A stretch of 64,000 nucleotides of DNA, from contig JARFXP010000006.1 of NCBI GenBank assembly GCA_029194675.1, forward strand, positions 62,001-126,000, given 5' to 3'. Origin of the DNA: Nitrospira sp. (GTDB lineage Bacteria > Nitrospirota > Nitrospiria > Nitrospirales > Nitrospiraceae). Within the stretch, counting starts at the first letter, position 1. Each line of letters begins with the position of its first letter. Shown piece by piece: positions 60,201 to 64,000 of the stretch. The position numbers and the translations under genes were made by a program. Below the pieces are notes generated by a model, which worked only from the letters and a program-made list of their open reading frames with translations, searched no databases and had not been told where the DNA came from.

Positions 60201-61360
60201 GTGGGTGCGGAAACCATGGACGAGCCACTTACATCAGACGGTGCCTCTGGTTCAGCCTCGGCCGATAAACTGTCTTGCTGTTGAGCTTCGGCATGACCAC
60301 CTGTCGACACAGCTGGATCCAGCCCATCTTGTGTCTCTGAGCCCTCCACATCGGGCACTGATGAGGAAGCGAATGGATGGAAACCTCCAGGAGCAACTTG
60401 TCCGGGAAAATCATCCATCTGAGGTCCAGAAGGAGCACTCTCAAACTCATGCGTGCAAGCTTCTTCCGGTACATCGCCTCCCACTTCATTCACGCTGCTC
60501 GCTGCCTGCTCTCGTAAAGGTGAATCAGCGAGCACCAATTCTCCTTTCAAAGTCGGCCCTTGATGTGCAGGAAGGTCCGTGATCGTCGGTGGGATAAGAG
60601 ATCCCGATAAGTCCGAGACCTCGACTGCTTTGCGGTCTTCCGGCACCATCGTCTGAGCATCCTGAATCTCCCACGGCATCACCCCATCCACCAGTTCAGG
60701 ACCGGCCTGGATACCCTGGTTTCCCTCAGGCACGGCTAATGATGAGGCCACAGTCGATTGCCCAGAATCACTGGGCTGACGGGCCAGCAACTCACCGGTT
60801 TGCGCGTCAAAGAAGGAGGCCAATCGAAAGGCGACCGGACTTGCGGGGGCAAGTTCTCGTATTTTTGCGTAGAGTAGAGAGGCATGGTGCGGATTGTCGG
60901 GATCAGGATCTTCGATCAAGATATCGATCGCCTTGCCGTACTCAGCAACGGCCTCGAGTGCATCTCCTTTCCCCTGATAGAGCGTCCCAAGTTTCTCCAG
61001 GAATGGAACGCATCGCGGGCCGGCGGCTAAGTACTCTCGAAGCAGCGATTCTGCGAGCCAATAGTCTTGACGCTGAAACGCTTCGCTGATGAGTGAGTCA
61101 AAGGCTTGTCTCGCCGGGATAAGGCTCCCGAGACGAAGATGGAGAGTAGCGAAAAGTCGCCGCGCCTCCATGTTGTGTGGATCGAGTGTCAGCAATTCCT
61201 TCAGCGCGGCAGAAGAACGCCCATATTTTCCGGCATTCATTTGGGTGATAGCTTCCTCAAGAAGAGCGGTCTTCCTGCTGTAGCCCACCACACCACGCTT
61301 GTGGCCACGGCTGGTCTGGGTTTTATCAGATTTTAAAGGGAGTTTTTTATTCGCGCGCAC
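57230..61360 (-). CDS. Giant TPR protein with Ser/Pro/Glu-rich linker, TM helix and pseudopilin-like tail
   Basis: This 1376-residue protein begins with TPR-like repeats (about 30-170: SSAALKELLTLDPHNMEARR). A low-complexity part rich in E, S, P, T and A follows (about 190-880). One membrane segment lies near 915-950 (ATT... region: IVVTCVSLVMLSGVLIALGI). The periplasmic part (about 960-1376) ends with DPYTGLPMLVNMKKGVLYSV-GHDGKD, like the C-terminus of GspG-type pseudopilins. The N-terminus should be cytoplasmic. It is divergent from the gspD secretin gene, so a role in secretion or pilus biogenesis is plausible. Confidence 0.78.
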   Translation of the reverse strand: MRANKKLPLKSDKTQTSRGHKRGVVGYSRKTALLEEAITQMNAGKYGRSSAALKELLTLDPHNMEARRLFATLHLRLGSLIPARQAFDSLISEAFQRQDYWLAESLLREYLAAGPRCVPFLEKLGTLYQGKGDALEAVAEYGKAIDILIEDPDPDNPHHASLLYAKIRELAPASPVAFRLASFFDAQTGELLARQPSDSGQSTVASSLAVPEGNQGIQAGPELVDGVMPWEIQDAQTMVPEDRKAVEVSDLSGSLIPPTITDLPAHQGPTLKGELVLADSPLREQAASSVNEVGGDVPEEACTHEFESAPSGPQMDDFPGQVAPGGFHPFASSSVPDVEGSETQDGLDPAVSTGGHAEAQQQDSLSAEAEPEAPSDVSGSSMVSAPTEPANASVPSLQSTVQSIEAAGVTLSSRMEKLSAPSYSNTEPSTAGPIEAEDRQPAAHQPVDPNSKEVVTEAPLDTRAPSNPESVSVNEISEPWKQPGFSWESVFNSAWKFGSDHSTNVSPSEITQTNVEEALPAVASLPQEQGLENQPVEIPEREESASLRDQTPSGFQIAPMPWDQVQESVISILPAQTNEPDAEGTESTIAQSAGEAGTDLITRISEDQAQSPISPPSPVAETGAFSIIPARETSVSTEPEIPAADSGQTASTRESAPALAGLEQQLPVVSGLTMYASPPSEASLATIMSPVFANGPVADDGVPPAEVTSQSADPVLRTEDDRTIIAAQNPVQESTAEHPATPLQPTCETLSGETSEILSSIPLLRQHNILEPPSEMATVPHLIEEPTEVQVQERQPQAMTFVEARTPIPTPVPEPVSAQEEWVKAGESIRFIEPSQATPIAQVPPSISELQEVTRSTSVAAAAVDVLFESSRKVRSAEARESVAESKPGRKSSTTLSRARIAIAGFVGSCFSTTRAIVVTCVSLVMLSGVLIALGIGAVGLTWIIMEESPSPAFQRLTTTPQHTLSDFKKNGYFLLLGIDAPVGHDPIQAGYDRKPDIKEGHSALACFGGFGSRTIEGSNASTNVMRGWVRSSDPVGEFKSHQETIKGWGNQHQASLNRYGQWQKLPFEDWGYGQPADPPCTAMVFAHQLYVADGFLQGADFGADRLETDMEAWRIVLGQARTLPMKMVALQAINDDIAIASGLLVRADFDGKYLGRITKFLRPLDQTELSLRWSMQSELVSGSKTYDTQLKAAKAKEQPVYIMVASALPLPVQRRLNAYAEYYDASYKAAGEGRYGSLPKWKTYMHFPASGLMDYFTNPIENIVGLEPLAPWDQYNGFVVDTEAHLRLASLQAWLRRGPPDGNLLTRIAKAGQSLYDPYTGLPMLVNMKKGVLYSVGHDGKDQDADLQSDVVVEIPAVQMSAVSAKTSAASTKSR

Positions 61361-62169
61361 GCTACTACCTTAGCAGATGCCTACATCTCAGAGTCTGCAT
61401 CAGCGGCCGAAATCGCTCTCCTCGACTCCCTTGGAATTGAGTATGGCCATAGGGGTAAAACCTTTGAGCAGGCTGCAACATGGATGCCTCGCGCTCTAAT
61501 GATTCATCGAGTCAACGCCTTGAAAATTAATGTCTTAGCTCAAGGGTATTCTTTACATTGCCATTGTCCACCCAATTTTGGACAGACCTTCACCCTCCCC
61601 TGCTTGACCACGTGGAGAGGGCCACAAAATCAGACATGCGCAGAGTGAAGCAGACCGATCAGTTTATTCGGTGAGAATGTACCTAGACTATTGCGTCCTA
61701 CAGTCGAACTAGATCAGAACTATCACTGTTCAGTCTGCCGGAAAGCATATGATCATCACGCCGTAGATGCGTTTTTTGGTACAGGCTCGTTACTCGTCAA
61801 CTCCTTCGAGAGCAAAGACAGGAGGCCAGAGACTCGTAGGGAGCCACCATTCGTCTCCCGGAGCAATTGATCGGCGAATACGGTAACTTTGCTTTGTATG
61901 TTCTTAGAATCCATTGGTTTGATTGTCACACACACGTAGCCGCTCTTTATCGGATGTTTTGTGAGAGTCTTTAACGATCTACGAATACCCTGCTCCGCCG
62001 ATCCAGGAAAGGATCAAGCTGCAGCGATACCCCCTCTTCCACACACGAGCTTAGGCTCCCTTTCCAAAAACCTCATCCTGGTTGTGTCATTCGATACGCC
62101 TATGATACGGTCAGACTCACGTATTCAGCTCAATTGCTACCACCGATACCACCGAATCAATAGTCCATC
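61361..62169. other. Long intergenic region between divergent TPR and gspD genes
   Basis: The 809-bp region is AT-richer than the genes and should hold promoters for both flanking genes. A 52-codon minus-strand frame (61756-61914) is listed separately. An inverted repeat of CTTGA and TCAAG flanks an A/T-rich stretch near 61520-61550. No tRNA or conserved RNA was recognised. A plus-strand frame at 61961-62308 has no coding signal that I trust. Confidence 0.4.
61756..61914 (-). CDS. Small helical ORF (52 aa), uncertain
   Basis: This frame reads MDSKNIQSKVTVFADQLLRE, then SGLLSLLSKELTSNEPVPKN. The composition is like a helical protein and similar to short ORFs that accompany large genes, but no ribosome site precedes the ATG and no family is known. 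It could be noise in the intergenic region. Confidence 0.25.
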   Translation of the reverse strand: MDSKNIQSKVTVFADQLLRETNGGSLRVSGLLSLLSKELTSNEPVPKNASTA

Positions 62170-63738
62170 GTGCAAGGTCTACCAAGAGTTTGTCGTACGA
62201 CCAGGGGACTTGAAGCCTGTCTGGCTTTGTTCCTGTTTCTCTCCTTGGCCGTCCCTCCTCCTCTATTCTCGCAGGGTACAGGAGGCCACCCAGCGAAGGT
62301 GGCGCTAGATTTTAGCGATGTGGATGTTCCGATCTTTGTTCGCTTTATCAGCGAACTGACCGGGAAGAACTTCGTCTTGGATGAAACCATCAAAAAACAG
62401 GGGGGGAAAATTTCAGTGTTTTCTCCCACCAAGGTTTCGTCAGAGCAGGCTTACAACATGTTCGTCGCGGCATTGGAAGCCGCTCGGTTGGCAGTCGTTC
62501 CCAAAGGGGGGAATGTGTATCAGGTCGTTGCGATGGGCGATCTACCTCCCGAACGCGGTGTATTCGTGTACAAACTCAAAAACGCCAATGCCACAGATCT
62601 CGCCGCCGTCTTGACGAACCTGGTTGCACGCTCACAAACCGTTGCACAGATAACGCCCGGCACCAGGCCTCCGATCAGACCGTTGACCGAATTCGAGGCT
62701 CCGGTCCAAGTGTTTGCCGATAAAGCAACGAACTCGATCGTGCTCAGTTCGACCAAGATCGCCTGGAATCATCTCCGACCAGTGATCCAAGACCTGGACA
62801 TCAAGCGCAAGCAGGTATTCGTGGAAGCCGTCATCCTCGAGGTGCAAGTCGACCGGTTGAGACAACTCGGCACCGATCCCACGCAGGTGCTCGCTGTAGG
62901 AGGGAATGATATGGTTCGGGGACTCGTCGGACTCAACCGGACACCGGAGGACATCTCAACTCTTGCGGCGGCCATCGCGGGTGGCGTGGCCACGGGCGGT
63001 ACGCTCCCAGCGGTGATGAACACAATTAATGTCCGCGCCTTCCTCCATGCCCTGATGAGTATGACCGACACCAACGTCCTCTCCACCCCGCAAGTGCTGG
63101 CCGCGGACAATCAAAAGGCCAAGATCGTCGTCGGCGAGAATCGTCCTTTTCCAACCGGGCAGGCCCAAGGCATCACGGGTGGGACCCTCGTGACAATTGA
63201 GCGGAAAGACGTAGGTGTGACATTGGAGCTGACGCCACAGGTACTCGAAGATGAGTTAATTCGCCTTGAAATCAAGCAAGAGATCACGGCGATCGCAGAA
63301 AATGTGGCTCAAACGATCGGCACCGGCACCTCCTCTGTCCCGGTCGGACCGACAACGACCAAGCGATCCATGGAAACGACGACGATTGCCCAGGATCAAC
63401 AGACCATCGTGATAGGAGGATTGGTGCGCGACAATATCACACTCAGTGAACAGAAAGTTCCATGGCTGGGAGACATTCCGTGGATCGGCTGGCTGTTCAA
63501 AACGCAGACTCGCGCGACCGAAAAACTCAATCTGCTTGTATTTCTGACTCCTCACGTCGTGCGAGATCAGAGCGACATGGTCGAATTGAACGCGAGGAAG
63601 GCTAGAGATGCGAATTCTCTGCAACGAGAGAACCGAATCGAGGAGCCGACTCGACTGAAGCAAGATGTGCTTGAACGACTCGAGCTCCCGTCGACAGTCG
63701 CTCCGTCCTCCTCGACGGAAAACCCCACCAAGCCTTAA
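62170..63738 (+). CDS. gspD: Type II secretion system secretin
   Basis: This 522-residue outer-membrane ring protein starts with GTG at 62170. A signal peptide (CLALFLFLSLAVPPPLFSQG) precedes an N0 domain (VALDFSDVDVPIFVRFISEL), N1-type repeats (RGVFVYKLKNANATDLAAVL), and a secretin domain with ILEVQVDRLRQLGTDPTQ, LSTPQVLAADNQKAKIVVGE and GVTLELTPQVLEDELIRLEI. It is shorter than enterobacterial GspD (about 650), lacking one N repeat. The rest of a T2SS is not seen upstream, so it may continue beyond the window. Confidence 0.92.
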   Translation: MQGLPRVCRTTRGLEACLALFLFLSLAVPPPLFSQGTGGHPAKVALDFSDVDVPIFVRFISELTGKNFVLDETIKKQGGKISVFSPTKVSSEQAYNMFVAALEAARLAVVPKGGNVYQVVAMGDLPPERGVFVYKLKNANATDLAAVLTNLVARSQTVAQITPGTRPPIRPLTEFEAPVQVFADKATNSIVLSSTKIAWNHLRPVIQDLDIKRKQVFVEAVILEVQVDRLRQLGTDPTQVLAVGGNDMVRGLVGLNRTPEDISTLAAAIAGGVATGGTLPAVMNTINVRAFLHALMSMTDTNVLSTPQVLAADNQKAKIVVGENRPFPTGQAQGITGGTLVTIERKDVGVTLELTPQVLEDELIRLEIKQEITAIAENVAQTIGTGTSSVPVGPTTTKRSMETTTIAQDQQTIVIGGLVRDNITLSEQKVPWLGDIPWIGWLFKTQTRATEKLNLLVFLTPHVVRDQSDMVELNARKARDANSLQRENRIEEPTRLKQDVLERLELPSTVAPSSSTENPTKP

Positions 63739-63899
63739 GATCGGCACATTCATGGATCGCTGCGACTCCGCTGTCACGCTCTGTAATGGGTCGCTCAACG
63801 AACCACTGCTACCAATCCACAAGTCATCATAAGCCCCCCCTCCGAGGAATAGTCGCTTGCCATCTACCTGGATAGACTGCGGCCTAGGAGGACATCCAA
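63739..63899. other. Intergenic spacer downstream of gspD
   Basis: The 161 bp between the secretin stop and the PilZ start contain no clear terminator or promoter pair. An AGGAGGA ribosome site lies at its end. Frames on the minus strand continue antisense through gspD and are not regarded as real. Confidence 0.4.
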
Positions 63900-64000
63900 A
63901 TGGAAGACCAACGGGTGAACTGGCGAATACATCGGCGGCTTCCCGTGGCATATCCTGTGATATTCGGAGGCGCCCCATTTGTAGGAGAAGGCATGGTTTC
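63900..64000 (+). CDS. PilZ-domain protein, 3' end outside window
   Basis: The first 33 codons are present. The ATG at 63900 follows AGGAGGA with 7 to 8 bases spacing. The start MEDQRVNWRIHRRLPVAYPV-IFGG is typical of PilZ proteins, where the basic RxxxR part (here near RIHRR) binds c-di-GMP and the following strand is VIFGGAPFVGEG. PilZ proteins often accompany secretion or type IV pilus genes. The frame is open at the window edge. Confidence 0.65.
   Translation, partial: MEDQRVNWRIHRRLPVAYPVIFGGAPFVGEGMV

Noticed and set aside
61961..62308. 115-codon plus-strand frame overlapping the gspD start
   Set aside because: Rich in Cys, Ser and Arg without domain signal, and the frame overlaps the signal peptide of gspD.
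63256..63978. 240-codon minus-strand frame antisense to gspD
   Set aside because: Most of it is the complement of the secretin coding sequence; the upstream part has no family match, and a PilZ gene with a good ribosome site starts on the other strand.

Overview
The window is a bacterial chromosomal segment with dense gene packing, few introns of non-coding DNA and a moderately high GC content. No rRNA or tRNA gene was recognised, so taxonomy rests on gene content: a 2-oxoglutarate dehydrogenase cluster, a CbbQ/NirQ-type ATPase, the paired TIGR04283/TIGR04282 glycosyltransferases, a double-length dCTP deaminase, TRL-like and DUF4105 envelope proteins, and a type II secretion secretin. This mix fits Nitrospira or a close relative (Nitrospirota). 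That placement is inference.

1-11.2 kb, minus strand: an exported Ig-like protein cut by the window edge, a GH15 glucoamylase-like enzyme, a CPA2 antiporter, a maltose-type O-acetyltransferase, a divergent HPF/RaiA-like protein behind a short leader ORF, then sucA-sucB-lpd, encoding the 2-oxoglutarate dehydrogenase complex.

10.7-21.4 kb, minus strand: a sulfur pair (half-length TauE/SafE permease and a persulfide-dioxygenase-rhodanese fusion), an SDR without the usual catalytic Ser, and a debris field at 13.2-15.3 kb (frameshifted SDR, Rieske 5' fragment, interrupted SnoaL-like gene, duplicated 3' end of a VOC gene). After these come a cupin, a CPA1 antiporter, VOC, GlcG/HbpS-like, ankyrin, FrnE-like, DUF5069 and NmrA-like genes.

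21.7-30.4 kb, accessory: an exported protein, a 978-residue LRR-ROC-COR-TIR (Roco-TIR) protein, a decayed PIN toxin, and a TetR-controlled HlyD/ABC-2 exporter operon whose promoter and operator are both visible.

30.4-38 kb: an Slp-like lipoprotein, two glycine-zipper lipoproteins with decayed relatives, DUF167, a CbbQ/NirQ ATPase without its VWA partner, and a hybrid sensor kinase translationally coupled to a YkgJ-DUF2156 fusion. 38.1-45.7 kb, plus strand: a tight run of an ATP-grasp-like protein, glutaredoxin, lysine 2,3-aminomutase, dCTP deaminase, a membrane protein, two glycosyltransferases, an SDR and a zinc-ribbon-like protein.

45.8-64 kb: alpha/beta hydrolase, DUF4105, hicBA, DUF3015, TRL-like lipoprotein with promoter and terminator, beta-barrel protein, a nucleotidyltransferase two-gene unit, YfcE-like phosphoesterase, M48 protease, AIM24-like, a Tat-type amidohydrolase, a 1376-residue TPR/membrane protein with a pseudopilin-like tail, the secretin gspD and the start of a PilZ gene.

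The most unusual non-coding signal is a family of three roughly 110-125 bp palindromic elements (32133-32255, 45126-45237, 55529-55636). Each starts 6-10 bp after a stop codon, lies in the same orientation relative to that gene, shares a core, and has different but self-complementary arms.
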